NCBI RefSeq assembly: GCF_020085105.1
Contig: NC_058062.1
Span: 4,366,945 to 4,430,944, forward strand
Direction: 5' to 3'
DNA: 64,000 bases
From: Siniperca chuatsi
Lineage: Eukaryota; Chordata; Actinopteri; Centrarchiformes; Sinipercidae
Shown here piece after piece: positions 50,130-62,517 of this stretch (position 1 is the first letter of the stretch; each line of letters begins with the position of its first letter). The translations under genes were made by a program, and so were the position numbers. Under the pieces are notes generated by a model. The model did not search any database, was not told the DNA's origin, and worked only from the letters and a program-made list of their open reading frames with translations.

Positions 50130-50187
50130 GGGCTGAGGGTTTGGTGGTAGGGAGGTGGGGTGGGGTGGGGTGGGGTGGGGTGCAGGG
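50130..50187 (+). repeat. G-rich tandem tract (GGGGT units)
   Basis: GGGAGGTGGGGTGGGGTGGG and further GGGGT units on the plus strand, at least six runs of three or more G. It lies between the presumed ppfia3 promoter and the first coding exon, so ppfia3 pre-mRNA would carry the C-rich strand. Confidence 0.9.
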
Positions 50188-51267
50188 GTAAGTGCAGGTT
50201 TGGTGGATGACCTCTGACCCCTGGCCCAGGCTTCACAGAGATGAGAGACGAACCTGGAAAGAGAAGAAGAAAAGGGACATTTTTAAGCAAACGTGTGAAG
50301 AATGTGTGTTAACTGTGCTGGAAAACACATTCCCAGAACACATAATGTGTATAAGGCCTGTGTTGCCCCGCAGGTTGTGATCTCTCATATCATCACTCAT
50401 GATCCACCCTGACACACAGACAGACAGGCACCTTTCTCAGGCGTTTTTTTCAACGCTTCAAGCTCAAAGAAAGAGTAACCAGTGCTACTGCAGCAGTGCT
50501 GTCTCTTCCACTGACTGGCATCGCGATACTCAACGTCTGGAGTAATTCATCCATCAGTGCATGTCTCGGCTTTATGTATCCGAGCGTCCATAGCCATAAT
50601 GGTGAAAATGAATGCGCATGATGTACGGAAATGAGTGAACGGGTTCCTCAGCAGCCTACAAAACGCCGTCACGCACACACAGAACAATTAGCAGGCCTGA
50701 AGGTAGGAGAAAAGATGCGGCGCTGTTTCATACATTCATGTGGAAAAAAGGGTGTCATCATGAATTGTAATTACGGACTGTAGCAGGAAATAGGCTCCGG
50801 AACCCATCTGTAAACATATTCTGGGTGAATCAGGAGGCTTATTATCCTCATGGTGTTAAGACGGGAAATGAATTGCTGTCTTAACAAAATAACTGGCCTA
50901 TATGGGGAAAAAAACAGCATATTTTATGCATTTAGGGCTGTACAGGAGAGCCTCACAGCGCTGGGAGGTGCCAATCATCCTGTAAATTGTGTAGGCCTAA
51001 TTAACAGATTAAATCATAAGATATTACGCAATTGGATTATTTTTTGTGATATGATTAACCTAAATGTCGGAAAACGGTGCGCCGCTTTGGCTTTATTCCG
51101 ACTGCAAGGCGTCTATTTCCTATCAACACCCCACTGCCCCCCCCCCTCCCCACACCACCCTGCCTCCCCACCCATAAAAACAGCTGGATGGTCTAACGCA
51201 CGGCTAGATCTGTGCACGGTACATCACCGTGGATTTCAGCCGCCACCAAACGATTTGTGTGTCTTAC

Positions 51268-51450
51268 CCTCTCCATGACCGACAGAGAAAGGACATAAAC
51301 GCGCATCGTTGCCCGGTTCACTCCATCAGAGCATCTGAGACACGGAGGCTGCAGCTTATCCCCGTTACAGCCCGGTTACCAGCCTGCCCCATCCCCTCCC
51401 TCTCTCTGCTGTGGGAGCGTCGGCACGGCTCAGCCGCTGCGTCAAACTAC
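51268..51450 (-). promoter_or_regulatory. ppfia3: Candidate ppfia3 non-coding first exon and promoter
   Basis: A strong minus-strand donor (GAGAGG/GTAAGA) at 51262-51268 follows moderately CpG-rich, non-repetitive sequence (CGTCGGCACGGCTCAGCCGC near 51418). Spliced to the acceptor at about 49877 it would supply the 5' UTR. An alternative acceptor (CTTTCCAG at about 50255) could mark a second UTR exon. No TATA box was seen on the minus strand. Transcript evidence would decide. Confidence 0.35.
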
Positions 51451-53189
51451 ACGCAGGAAACACAGGCAACATCCGGTCGGGGCTTTCAGAATAAAACATG
51501 CCAGTCTAGAACAGCTGGTCTGAGCAAAGTGCCACAAAGTCATGGATGTATTAAAGAAGACATGACGAACCCAAACATGGTTGAAAATGACCCCTCTACT
51601 TTTATATAGCCTACTGAAACACACAGCCCACCTATACTTCGAGTCAGTATACTTAGCATTTTAATAGCCTACCATGTAACATAGGCTATATATATTATAC
51701 ATGTTTTTATCATTGAATTTCTATTAGTCAGCTTTCATTTGTTCTCTATTCTAATTATTATTATACATATACATATATAGAATTATTCTTATCATTATTA
51801 TTTATTGCACTATCCTTTTAGCCACTTGGCATTTGACTGCAGATATTGTATAAGCTTGTGACACTCCCCTGAATCTAGTTAAAATCTCAGATAGGATTTT
51901 TTAAAATCAGAATTTCTTGATGTACTCACATTGAGCCAGTGTAAAGCTGTCTGGATGAGTGTTTGAGCGACAGTGATCTACAGCAGCGGCTCCCAACCCA
52001 AAGGTCACAAGATAAATCTGAGAGGTTGTGAGACGATTAACAAGACAGGAAAAAAAAGAATACAGTATTTCTATTATTTAGTTTTTGTTTACTTTACTCT
52101 AATCTTTGATTTGTTATTGAGGAATCCGTGAGAGTTTTACCTCTTCAGGCATCTAAAAACTATTGAAATGAAACACTCTGAGAAGGGAACATCACTCTTT
52201 GGTTGAACTGCTTGCAACTAGACATATTAAACCTGTTTGTGAGTAGACATCACTTTGCTTTAAAGCCAAAAAGGTTGGGAAACACTGCAGGACATTTGCA
52301 GGACAGGTAATAGGAAACAGCCAGCAACCTACAACAGGTGTAATGACACATTGGCATATCGTGCCTATATTCACTCCTTGTGGACATATTTTGTTGAAAA
52401 TGAGCAATATAGTATCATTCTGTTAAAAAAGAGCAATGACTGATAAATTACTTCTAAAGATTAAGACAAACACGTTGAAACTTTATTCTGAAGGCGAATA
52501 ATAGTGCTTCCGCCCTTCTTCCTGGTGCTTCTGTGCAACTTGACGACCTCCCATCGTTTATCTTCCCTCATCTCTCCTCGGTAAGTTGCTGGGTCTTAAA
52601 GAAACAAGCTTTCACCGGCTTTCACCATATAAACTCATCACATCCTCACACTCACTTATAACTGCACTTTAAAGCATTTTTCTACCTTTAAACACAAAAC
52701 CAATGTACATCACAAGAGAAGTTATGCGGGAGAATCATTCCTCAATTTATTGTTACTGTGTGGCACGTGAAACTTGCCAAAATCATTAAACATTTGCATC
52801 CTCTGACTGCTCATTCAGGGAATTACAACGCACTACTGCCATAAGGTTTTAGGCCAAAAGTCTAGATTTTAGGCAAGCATCATGGATTCACCTTTGTTTT
52901 GTGAAACCGAGGGCTATGAGGAACTTATTAAAGCTCACAGTCAGCACTAATCAACTTAAAAATGACCAGAACTTTGGCTTTTGTTAAAAGTTTATATTAA
53001 ACTGAGTAATTTGGGGGGTCGATGAGGCTTATTATGGGGATTCAATTATTTTATTCAAAGAAACTGAACAAAAATTTAGACAAATGTCTTCCTTATGATT
53101 AAATGACCCGCTACTGATGTCAGAAGCCTGACAGACATGTCAGTAAAAACTTACCAGTCACCATCACCAGTCACGAAAGGCTTGGTCCA

Positions 53190-53280
53190 TCAGCCAATCA
53201 GATCTCAGGCAGGGCGGGTCTTAAGCCCCTAGGTAGTGACGGAGGGAGGGGGGGAGGTGTGTTGGAGGTGACGTAATGTC
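53190..53280. promoter_or_regulatory. Possible orphan promoter or enhancer: CCAAT, GC box, CRE-like site
   Basis: CAGCCAATCAG, then GGGCGGG about 20 bases later, then TGACGTAA near 53270, in a short GC-richer island within AT-rich spacer. It could be an alternative ppfia3 promoter or a regulatory element. No exon with a donor was recognised next to it. Confidence 0.25.
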
Positions 53281-53496
53281 CTCTTCAGAGAGGGTGATGT
53301 ACAGTGGACCCACTACTAAAACTCACAAGTGCAACCAAATTAAATTTGCAAATAATATTTTAGAGAGATGGAGGAAAGAAAGAGGAGAGTCTGGGATAAT
53401 AAACAGCAGATCACATCCACAGGGCTGAAAGGCTTTTACCGATGAGCTTTAAAACTTTCAAACTCTTTTTTTGACTGTAGGTTATAGTTTTAGAAT

Positions 53497-53557
<61 letters not shown>
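53497..53557. repeat. (GATA)15 microsatellite
   Basis: Uninterrupted GATA tetranucleotide run of about 60 bases. Confidence 0.97.
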
Positions 53558-53558
<1 letters not shown>

Positions 53559-54391
53559 GATGATGGGATGTGGATTTTACGGAGCTAAATGGTGAATATT
53601 TTCTAAGACAGCAAAATGACATCTGCCTCTCTTAAGGAAACGGGTCATTCACAGTTCAGTTCAGAGGAAATTCTTTTTGCAGCAAGGCAGCATAAAAATA
53701 TAAAAACATCAGCACAAAAAACAATAACATAATAACATTAAGTGCACGAAAGTACTTGTCAGTGTCCTGTCTGACACTGTAGAGCTAGTTCATAAAATGC
53801 GTTTGAGAGTCTTAGTACTAATATTATTGTCATAGTAATATTTGTCAGCTTGCTTGAACAGAATCACACAGTTCAAAATTATAAATATAGCAACAACAGC
53901 CGAAGGAGGAGGCACCACTTTCAGAATTACTGTGTTTGTTCCTCTTTGAGAGATTTCACAAGTCACAGTGGCCACAGCCGATGAGTAAGGAAGAACTCCT
54001 GTCCTTTATCCTTTATACTAAAACTATTAATATCCCTATCATGGAATAATACTCCATTAAAAGTAAGAAAACCTGCTATTACATTTTTACTAAGTTGAAG
54101 TGCCATAAAATCTTAAATATCAAAAGTGAAATGGCTCTTAGTGAAGAATGGTTCTTTTCACTGTGTTAAGTTACTGTTTTGTAGTGCAAGGACTGTTACT
54201 GCAGCTCGTTGTTGGACAGGATAAACTAACGTATATCACCGGCTACTTTAAACTCTAACAGTGCATCAAATTGTGTGTTCTGCACATAAGAAGTCTTTCT
54301 GCTAAATAACCAGTAACTGCAACGTAAAGAAGAATTTAGAGGAGAGAAAAAGTACAATAATTCATTTAAGTCAAGTTAATGTGTACCGTCT

Positions 54392-54778
54392 CCAGTGGTG
54401 TACTTTACTTGAGTATTTCCATTTTATGCAACTTTATACCTCTGCTCCATTACATCTCAAAAGTTGACTTTTTAGAGATACGTGGTTCTCACAGGACAGC
54501 GACGCTACAAACATATGATGATCTTATAGCCCATGATGCATTGCTGCAGATTAAACTACCCAACAGTTAAAATGAGCTCAACCTTAAACATCTGCAGCAG
54601 TAAAATGCAACACACACCTTAATGAAGAAACATCAGATATAACAGGAAAACACTGACAGGGAGCGTTTTACTGCACAATGGGTAGCTTACGTTTGATACT
54701 TTAAGTACATTTTGCTGATAATACTTACATCCTTTTACTCAAGTAAAGGATCTGAATACTTCTTCCACCTCTGTCTCA
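54392..54778. mobile_element. TACTT-type non-autonomous element with CAGTGGTG ends
   Basis: The left end CCAGTGGTGTACTTTACTTG and the right end (reverse complement CAGAGGTGGAAGAAGTATTC) are imperfect terminal inverted repeats. The interior has TTTTACTCAAGTAAAGGATC. Same family as sequences at 21.04-21.6, 35.6-35.7 and 38.8-39.3 kb. Confidence 0.6.
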
Positions 54779-56110
54779 CAACATCAAAGTTCTCAAGTAT
54801 CAGTATTTCTAAGTATCTGAGCAAAGCTACCTTTATAACACCCCTGAGCTCAGTATACACACAGGATCTCACTGCAGACATCATGTCCTCCTGCCGTGGT
54901 GTCCTAACAGACCCACTGACAGTGTGTTGACAGCTTCAGAGCCACCTCTGGTCCGAAACAAGACACGACACAACACAGACCTGTTAAAGCTCCCGCAGGG
55001 AGCAGAGCGCTGCTCAAAGTTTCACAGAAAACCCCATCTTGAAGGACAGTGGCTGAGCTCTTAGCAGACAATGTAATAAAGACGACGCCCGTATGTCTAC
55101 TTGTTGATTTTGCTTTTATTTAAGTATACGTTTAAATATATACTTCAACTTCAGCTTCGTTTTTCACGAGTTCTTTGAGTTCTCGTTTTTTGACTTTTTG
55201 ATTAAGGTATTGTGTGATACAAACAGTTATTGGCATTTAAGAGAAAGCATTTGAAAGTCGCCCGCTTCAGTTCAGTAGTAGCTTTTCACAGAGTCTTACT
55301 TGAGTTTTTTTTCTCAGCTTACAAAAATGGTTTTAACAGCTAGTTTTCATCTTAATGTTAGTTTAGAAATCCCTTGTTTGAATGTTAATTAAAGAGATGG
55401 CGAAGTTTATTAAAGCATCATACTCTCATTGGCTTTTGCATTACAGACACATTAATAATGTATCTTGGTATCCGTCCACACCAGCTATAAAACATTTTTT
55501 TGTATCTTCCAGTATCATTTTACTTCTGACGGCGGCCCTTTTTTCTCTTGGAGTATGCCACTTGATCCAACACTTCATTAGCAACAGAATAAAAGTATAA
55601 TGGTTTGCACCTGCATTTGTGCTAAAACAAGTGCTTTTTGGTATTGATATTGGCTGACAAGGGCTGGAAAATATCAAAACATGTTTGTGCATCCATACAG
55701 TGGATGGTTACACTCAATCAGATAAGCTCTAATGGAGGAACAACTGTATTTTCTTTTATATCCACGAGACCGAACATTTCAAGATAAAGGTGCTCTGCTG
55801 TGTCTGAACTCTAGAGATTGCATCATAATAAACACCGACTTCATTATCCAGGCAGCTTCCTTAAGACATCTCTATCTGGCTGAAATGACAGCAGTGACTG
55901 ACAGGAGGCAGCTGCATGGACACCAGGAGAGGAGGGGCCATGCGGGGTCACGAGAGGTCAGCGGGTTAGAGGAATGCTGATAGGAATGCCCTGAGCGGGG
56001 GCCAGGGGATCATCTCGTCAGCGGGACAACAACAAGGATCAGCAGGTCCCCGGGGAGCCATGACAGTGGACAACAGGCCCAGCGTCTGCAGAGACACACA
56101 GTGACCCCGC

Positions 56111-56148
56111 GGAGGAGGAGGAGGAGGAGGAGGAGGAGGAGGAGGAGG
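56111..56148. repeat. (GGA)12 trinucleotide run
   Basis: Uninterrupted GGA/GAG run of 38 bases, about 330 bases beyond the nucb1 polyadenylation signal. Confidence 0.95.
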
Positions 56149-56476
56149 CTGGGCTCACAAAAACACATCTAAACAGAGTGACACACACACACATCCACTT
56201 CTCTCCATACTATATTTTCACTTATATTATATTGCACGCTGTTATAGTAGTTTGTATCAAATTACTCTTCCATATAAATACAATATTACATTATATATAC
56301 AATATAATACAATAGATGTAATATAACTGTTGTATGTGAGGTAGCGTGGAGTGGAAAAGACAAGTTGCTCAGCTTTGGAGCGTATATAAACCCCCCCCCC
56401 ACTGCTGAGTCCTGGCCAGTGCCCCCCAAGTAATTAGAGTTTGAGAAGTCTGGTTTAGAGGTTTTAAAATCAAGAC

Positions 56477-56482
56477 TTTATT
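56477..56482 (-). terminator. nucb1: nucb1 polyadenylation signal
   Basis: AATAAA on the minus strand (TTTATT on plus) about 300 bases after the nucb1 stop at 56784. Confidence 0.6.
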
Positions 56483-56733
56483 TGAAGATGTTTATGAGTT
56501 TACACTGAGGACCTCGCATTAATGAAAACTTCACTGAAACTGAAGACTTCTGAAAATACATATAGTGTTATCTGTTGTTTTGAGATCTTTAATCTAATGT
56601 AGACCACAGAAATGAACACACAGTACAATATGTCATGATTCACAAGCCACGTCTGTCTGAATTTATACATACAGTTCACATAATTCTGTTTGTAGAACCC
56701 ATCTGGATATCTGTGTCAGTGCAAATCAGAATA

Positions 56734-56760
56734 TGTGTGTGTGTGTGTGTGTGTGTGTGT
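56734..56760. repeat. (GT)n microsatellite in the nucb1 3' UTR
   Basis: GT run of 27 bases on plus, so AC on the nucb1 mRNA, starting 24 bases after the stop codon. Confidence 0.95.
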
Positions 56761-56783
56761 TAAGGCTGTCAGAGCACGCTGCA

Positions 56784-59700
56784 TTAAGTGTGTATAGGCA
56801 GATTCTGTGGAGGCTCTGCAGGCAGATTATTATGGGCCTCGGCTTCGTGTTCAGCTGGAGCTTTTGCCTCTGTGAGAGACAGAAGAGAAAGATTCACTCA
56901 ATAAAAACAACTACAACAGAAATCCATACCAACAATAAATACCACATATATCATATCTCAGATTGTTTACCTTTATCTTCCCCTTTTTGTATCTCTGGTT
57001 GGAACTGTAGTTCTCCATGAGGACCTGCAGGAGGCTGCCCGTCTGCTGCCTGCTGTTCCTTCTGTCTCTGGGACATCTCTAATACTGCCTGAAATTGAAA
57101 TATTGCAATTGCATAATCACCTGTACATGGTACAGTGTTATTACAGGCTAAAAATTGGTTGTTGAGTTAATATAATTCAAGTTTGACCACTATATCATTC
57201 AACTTCTGTCAAGGGATCCCCTCTTTTAGTCCAGTTTCAGTTGATATAACGTTACCTGCTGGTACTCTCTCCTCTGGGCCTCCAGGGCTTTGCCTCTCTC
57301 CTTCAGCAGCTCCTGCTCCTGATGCAGAGTCTCCGCCCTCCTCTTCAGCTCCTCCTCCTTGTCCCTGAGCTCAGCCTCAAATCGCTGGAGCTCTTCGTCC
57401 GTGTACGCCGGCTTGGTGTCCAGAGTCTAGAGAAACGGCAGGGGAACGAATGTATTACAAGGAATTTACACTGCTATTAAAACGTAATGGGTTTGTAAGA
57501 CTAATGTTGTCGCTGGAGCTCATTCCCAAACCTTCATACTCAAGCACATAAGCTCATCAGTTGGTCCTGTTTCTGTTGCACTGTCTCCATCGTTACTCCA
57601 TTCTCCACTGTAGTGAGTTTTGCTGATTTTTGGGATGCTCTTTATGTGACATGACAATTACAATCCCTCCTTTACCGGAAGAAATGGTAAAACCAAATCT
57701 ATATTTTGGCATTTATGCCAGTTATACTGCCTGCTCCTTATTATAAAAACTACAAACATTCAGCGTCCTCCCCCAATGATATTGTCATCACGTTAAAACT
57801 CTTCACTGAAGCTGAGGATAATTTTGACAAGGACACATTTACAGAAACCTGTTTACAATCCAGTCCTGATATGCACACACCCCTGCATGCACCCCTGTAA
57901 TATTACAGGGGTGCAGCGCTAAATTGGTGGAGTGCTCTTTTAACTTAAAGTAAAATTACACTACATTACTTCTATTCACAGCTGACTTGTGGGAGCAGCT
58001 CCAAATGTGCGAGTTATTAAATTCACCATCCACATTTTCCCAGCTTGTCCTGGGATTTAAACCACAGACCGTCCAATCACCCGCCCACTTCCCAACCTTC
58101 AGGCCACCTCGGGGCTCTTTACCTCCCACTCTTTGGGATTATTGAACTCCCTCTTCTCGGTGGATTTGAGGAACTCCTCCAGGCTGACGAGACGATCTTT
58201 ATTTGCATCCACCTTTTAACACAGAAACGTAAGCTGTATCAGTCAGAGCAAAGCAGAGAAAAAAGTGGAGACTGACTCGTTGCATACGATGAAAACAAGA
58301 GCAGAGAGATAAAAGTAAATAATTTAGACTCACATTCTTCATGACATGCTCCCTCATCCTCAGCCTTTCTTCCTCCATCTCCATCATATCATCTTCCTCA
58401 TTCTTTGGGTCATAGACCTTCTCCAGCTGGAGGAGGGAAATGAACAGATGTTAGCTATTTTCACTTTTAAAAATAGATGATCATCCAATTTTGATATTCT
58501 GTCATGGGATTTTAAGGGGTTTCATCAAGGTGTTCATTGTAAAACTCTCAGTTTGAGCAAAATCAAAGCAAAAATGAAGAAGCCATGATGTACTGTAGGG
58601 TTCCTCACCTCTTTAGTGAAGAGAGCCTCCAATTCCTGCTCATCTAAAACACCATCTTCATTTGTATCTAAACAGGGCAGAAAAGAGATGAGAACTTTAT
58701 TCATATTGAAACTTATCAGCGTGATATGAATAAAGGACAAGGGCTAAAAGAAGAGGTGTCGCTCACCATGCAGTTTAAAAAATGTTTTGGGGTTGAACTC
58801 CTGAGGATCCAGTCCGTCCGTCTCCTCCCAGACTTCCCGTAGCTGAGCAACACTACCCTGAGTGTGGGAAAAATGCAGCAGAAAGAGGGAAAACATTTAA
58901 GAGAGCTTGATTCATTTCCACTGAAAAAACCAACATGGGAGCATTTGTGCCTACCGGAGCATTGACTTTGGGGTGCTGGCGGTGTTTCTCCTTCAGCTCC
59001 TGCATTCTCTTCTCCTCTCTCTCCCTCTTCTCCTGGTCCAGGCCCTTCAGGTACTCCCGTCTCTCGTGCTCCTTCAGCATTTCATAGCGTTTGAACTCCT
59101 CGTGTCTCTCAGCGTCGTAGTTCTCCAGGTCCTTGGTGGCCTAGACAAAGAGCCAGACAGAGGCTGTCACCATGGAATTCTTTGAAGCTTTTAATCAAAA
59201 CGTGGACAAATTCTAAATGTCTGGAACAATCAGTATCAGGTCTGCCGTACAGTTTTGACCTGTAATTGTAGCACCCTTGAGTCTGATCAGTGTAATTATG
59301 ATTTTGCTGGAATGTGGGGGGATTAATCTCTTCCCCAAGTTCCATTAAAATCTGGTCAGAACATATTAACCATTGACCAGCTGGAATGAAAGATTTTTCA
59401 CTCTTGGGGACCAACAAAAACCCAGTTTTTAAATTTATCGCTGTAGGATCTTACCGTCGAAATCAGCAGCTCAAGGTCTTTGGCCTCAAAAGTGTTTTGA
59501 TTGTGGGGATCCAGATGTTCAAACTGCTTCAGCAGGGAGGCGTGGTCCATCTGCAGGGCTTCACAGCAAATACATGAATTACCGAATACATGCTGGACTC
59601 TTGACACACATCACTTCCAGTATGTCCTCTACGTACAGCTACAGCTACACTGCATTCCCCTCTCAATACTAACGCTACTAATTTGCATTCATGTGCATAT

Positions 59701-61072
59701 TTTACAAGTAATAACATTTTACATGTCAAAAGTTTGGACATTCTTTTGTACATATGCTACTTCCATCTGCTCTGCTTGGGAAAATTGTGATCTGCATCCA
59801 TGTGCACGAACTGATAATGACACACTGGACATTTGTATGTTTTTACTTATTGAGTATAAGAAGTAAGAAACAATGACTAATGGCAAGAATTGCACCTAGT
59901 TCGTACATATGATACCGATTTTCAAATGAAAATGTGAACAGCTTACAGTGAATATTTGCATGTTTTAATGTAGTTTTCTTTTTTGCATACCTAAAAATAT
60001 CAGTTTCAAACTGTAAATCTATCGATGCTTACATAGCTAAAACCATCACTTATTGGCAACTGATAATTAGTATAACTGTTGATTAGTTGATGGATGAAAT
60101 AATTAACCAAGTCAGTCTTTTAAATGAATCATTTTAGTTATTTTTCAGGTACAAATACAAACATTTGCTGGTTACAGTTTCACAAATGCAAAAATATTGC
60201 TTTAGTCCATTTCATATGAGATAATTTGAGTAATTTGGATTAAATTTTTTGTATTTATTATTAAGATTTGAAGACACTTTTGGTTCTGGTAACTTAGCCT
60301 TGGGTATTTTAAAAAGCATGATGTGTTATACAGTAAACAACATACTGTATAATTTAGTATATAAATAAACTACTTCTAAAAAGAAAAAGACAATCTATAT
60401 TTTAATCTAATACAATCTATCTATATAGGTAAAACTACATGCAATGAAAACAAATCCACTCACTCTGTATGTTGGTGCTGTCCAGTTTGGCCTTGAGCAG
60501 CATCCTGAGGCGAGAAACCTCCTGACGCTTCAGCTCATCCAGGCGAGTCCTGACATGGTGACTGACCAGGTCCAGCTCTTTACTGAGACGACCATTCTGA
60601 CGGAGAACACAAGACATCACAGGTGAGAAGAACACATTACATTTTAGATATTCTTGTTACCTGTAAAATGTAAACGATGAAGCTTTGAGAGTGAGAATGA
60701 AGAGAGAATCAGTAAGAAATGGAAGCTGACCTTGATGTCTTCTGTGTTTGCTGTTTGCAGTTTCTCTCTGAAGTGAGGGTCTGTTTCCAAAACCTCAATC
60801 ACCTCTCTGAGATACCTGTCGTAGTACAGGCCAGTGTCCTGCAAGAGTGTGTTGTAAAGGACAGGTTATTCACAACAAACTGAATCTTACCCAAAACTAA
60901 TATTATGAAAGCACATCAAATGGTAGACGACTGAGACTACTGAGACCAGTACCCCGTTCTCCTCCTGCACTTCCTCTTTAGCTTCCTGGTTGCCTACATT
61001 GCGATCAATAGGCACTGACCAGACCCCAATAGAGATGGAAAGAACCAGCAGCCAGACAGATTTCACGTTCAT
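56784..61072 (-). CDS. nucb1: Nucleobindin-1 (calnuc), 12 coding exons
   Basis: Calcium-binding protein of the Golgi lumen, secretory path and cytosol that also binds G-alpha-i subunits. Exons: 60953-61072, 60731-60838, 60464-60596, 59455-59558, 58955-59140, 58767-58857, 58609-58667, 58334-58426, 58123-58212, 57256-57426, 56971-57088, 56784-56869, summing to 1359 bases and 452 residues (human NUCB1 461). Signal peptide [29 protein letters not shown] follows, then the basic segment [17 protein letters not shown]-hand loop 1 is D248-E259 ([12 protein letters not shown]), loop 2 is D300-E311 ([12 protein letters not shown]), with [18 protein letters not shown] between. [12 protein letters not shown] overlaps the family's G-alpha-activating (GBA) motif. 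A heptad-rich tail (329-385) follows. Wording such as [20 protein letters not shown] and [11 protein letters not shown] favours nucb1 over nucb2. The C-terminus lacks the human poly-Gln stretch and ends NLPIHT. Confidence 0.94.
58123..58857 (-). CDS. nucb1: nucb1 exons 6-9: EF-hand pair
   Basis: Residues 218-328. Exon 6 carries [20 protein letters not shown] and the first base of the loop-1 Asp codon; exon 7 (58609-58667) completes the loop. Exon 8 (58334-58426) is the acidic helix between the hands, and exon 9 (58123-58212) holds loop 2. Loop 1 has all canonical ligands with Gly at position 6. Loop 2 has Arg there, as in other nucleobindins, which weakens but does not remove calcium binding. 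Confidence 0.93.
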
Positions 61073-61075
61073 CCT

Positions 61076-62118
61076 CCTTCAAAATAAACAACAGTGAATA
61101 TTACAATACTGAGTGCAAGACTTTGACTGAAAAGCCAAAATCTTAGCACAGAAAAGAATAACAGGCAGAGGTGTATGAGAATGTCTTGTAGAGTGTCAGT
61201 CCTCCTACATAATAGCTGAAACCAGTACCTGGTGCAATATGTTGTATGCCAGGTACGCCAAACTTCATTTAAAAATAATCCAGATTCATCTTTTATTTGC
61301 CACAGTCCTCTATATGCAAATTTGGACCTTTCACAGATTGCTATGCACTCTTAAATTCAACAAGATGTATGTGTAGATCTGTCCAATGTAATGGAAGACG
61401 AGGGCAACAAAGTCAACGTAGCCTCCACGTGACCTGCGTCAGACTTTCATTTAAGGTGCAGACATTGTTTGTCATTTTGTTTTTCTATTTGTCCCTAACT
61501 ATTACGTGACTCAAGTCCAAACCACCTGGATAATTGTATTGAACTATTGAGAACAGTAACTTAGCTGACAACTGTGAGCCAGTCAGAGTCGGATTTTTGT
61601 GTAATTGGTTGCTGGCTGGTATGTACATTGTATGCCGAATTTACCAGGAGACTTTAGAAATTTGTAAAAGGTCTACAGTTTTTTTTATTTTTTTAGACGT
61701 GGGTGTCTTCGCCGATAAGAGGGAACAATAATATGAGGTTTCGTAAGTGGAATTTGGCGTAACGGTCAATTTTGAGCAAGAAAACTTCTTTTGACAGCTG
61801 AATTAACAGGATAAATTTAATTTAAGACGCCACAAGTGTTGCGTAATGGATATATAACAAAGTTTAAATACGATATTAGAATTATATGGTATTGTTCGTG
61901 TATGTTGCTAGTTAGCTAACTAGCTTAAAAAGGCACAACACGGATGCGGATGCGGAGGACTCCACACAAAAACTCATCTTTCTGTAGGTGTGATCACCTG
62001 TGAGATTAAACCTGCGGCATAAATGAATTAATGTTTGGTTTTTACAGCATTTTAAACATTATTCGTTCTTTAAATGTAATTTTACAGGTGATATAACAGG
62101 GTCTGGTTGTGCATTACC
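61076..62118 (-). other. nucb1: Presumed nucb1 5' intron
   Basis: ATTTTGAAG/GAGGATG puts an acceptor four bases before the start codon. CAGCTAAG/GTAATG gives a donor at 62112-62118. The intron of about 1.04 kb contains no recognised repeat except the palindromic TAGTTAGCTAACTAGCT near 61910. Confidence 0.5.
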
Positions 62119-62182
62119 TTAGCTGTAACGTTATGCTATAGAAACGTCTGGCACAATTCTTCCTGCGTCGTCCCTCTTATAT
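62118..62182 (-). promoter_or_regulatory. nucb1: Candidate nucb1 promoter and non-coding exon 1
   Basis: On the minus strand a TATA-like GATATAAGAG (62176-62182 for the core) lies about 60 bases before the donor at 62118, so transcription would start near 62150 and give a short 5' UTR exon of roughly 35 bases. Position and splice signals fit; no transcript data were available. Confidence 0.45.
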
Positions 62183-62350
62183 CCCGCGATTTTCTATAAA
62201 TTCTTCGTTAAAAGTCCGCCGATATTAAAACCATAATACAAATGTGTTATAACACAACATTTCTTAAAATAGCTCGTCTCCTACCGCACGTATGTTTTCA
62301 ATATCTGACCCAATGCTCAAAGCACGATCTGTATTTGCGTCGGATAAATG

Positions 62351-62358
62351 TGACGTCA
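62351..62358. promoter_or_regulatory. CRE/ATF-type palindrome upstream of nucb1
   Basis: A perfect TGACGTCA about 170 bases upstream of the TATA-like element, within ATGTGACGTCAGAAG. This is the CREB/ATF consensus and resembles ATF6/XBP1 cores. Mammalian NUCB1 is reported as an ER-stress-responsive, ATF6-linked gene, which makes the site plausible. Function is inferred. Confidence 0.4.
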
Positions 62359-62511
62359 GAAGAATGCAGCACTGGTCCAACATGCTGCCTTCAGGCACTG
62401 TCGGAAATAATGGAAGTATTTATTTCTTCATGAATAATGAGCGGTAGGATGATTATCAAATTGAGTTGTGATAGTGAAAGTTTTGTCAACTCATGATGAC
62501 AAATTTGGCAC

Positions 62512-62517
62512 TTTATT
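62512..62517 (-). terminator. Polyadenylation signal of the D-type cyclin
   Basis: AATAAA on the minus strand (TTTATT on plus), about 575 bases after the cyclin stop codon and only about 330 bases before the nucb1 TATA-like element. The AT-rich 62.69-63.0 kb stretch in between looks like 3' UTR. Confidence 0.45.

Larger units (their letters stand above)
51460..56470. other. Spacer between nucb1 and ppfia3
   Basis: No exon chain or conserved peptide was found. Contents: a CCAAT (53195) and GGGCGGG (about 53214) pair with TGACGTAA about 60 bases on, a GATA tetranucleotide run at 53497-53557, a TACTT-type element at 54392-54778, a GGA run at 56111-56148 and a poly-C tract at 56391-56400. Confidence 0.5.

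Noticed and set aside
50850-51278. Plus-strand open frame of 142 codons
   Set aside because: Overlaps the presumed ppfia3 first-exon region antisense; includes poly-C-derived Pro runs and no family signature.
53497-53557. Regular GATA array considered as CRISPR-like or satellite
   Set aside because: A plain four-base microsatellite with no spacers.
62299-62330. CCAAT with downstream ACG as an ER stress response element
   Set aside because: The CCAAT-N9-CCACG spacing and bases do not match; only the CRE at 62351 was kept.
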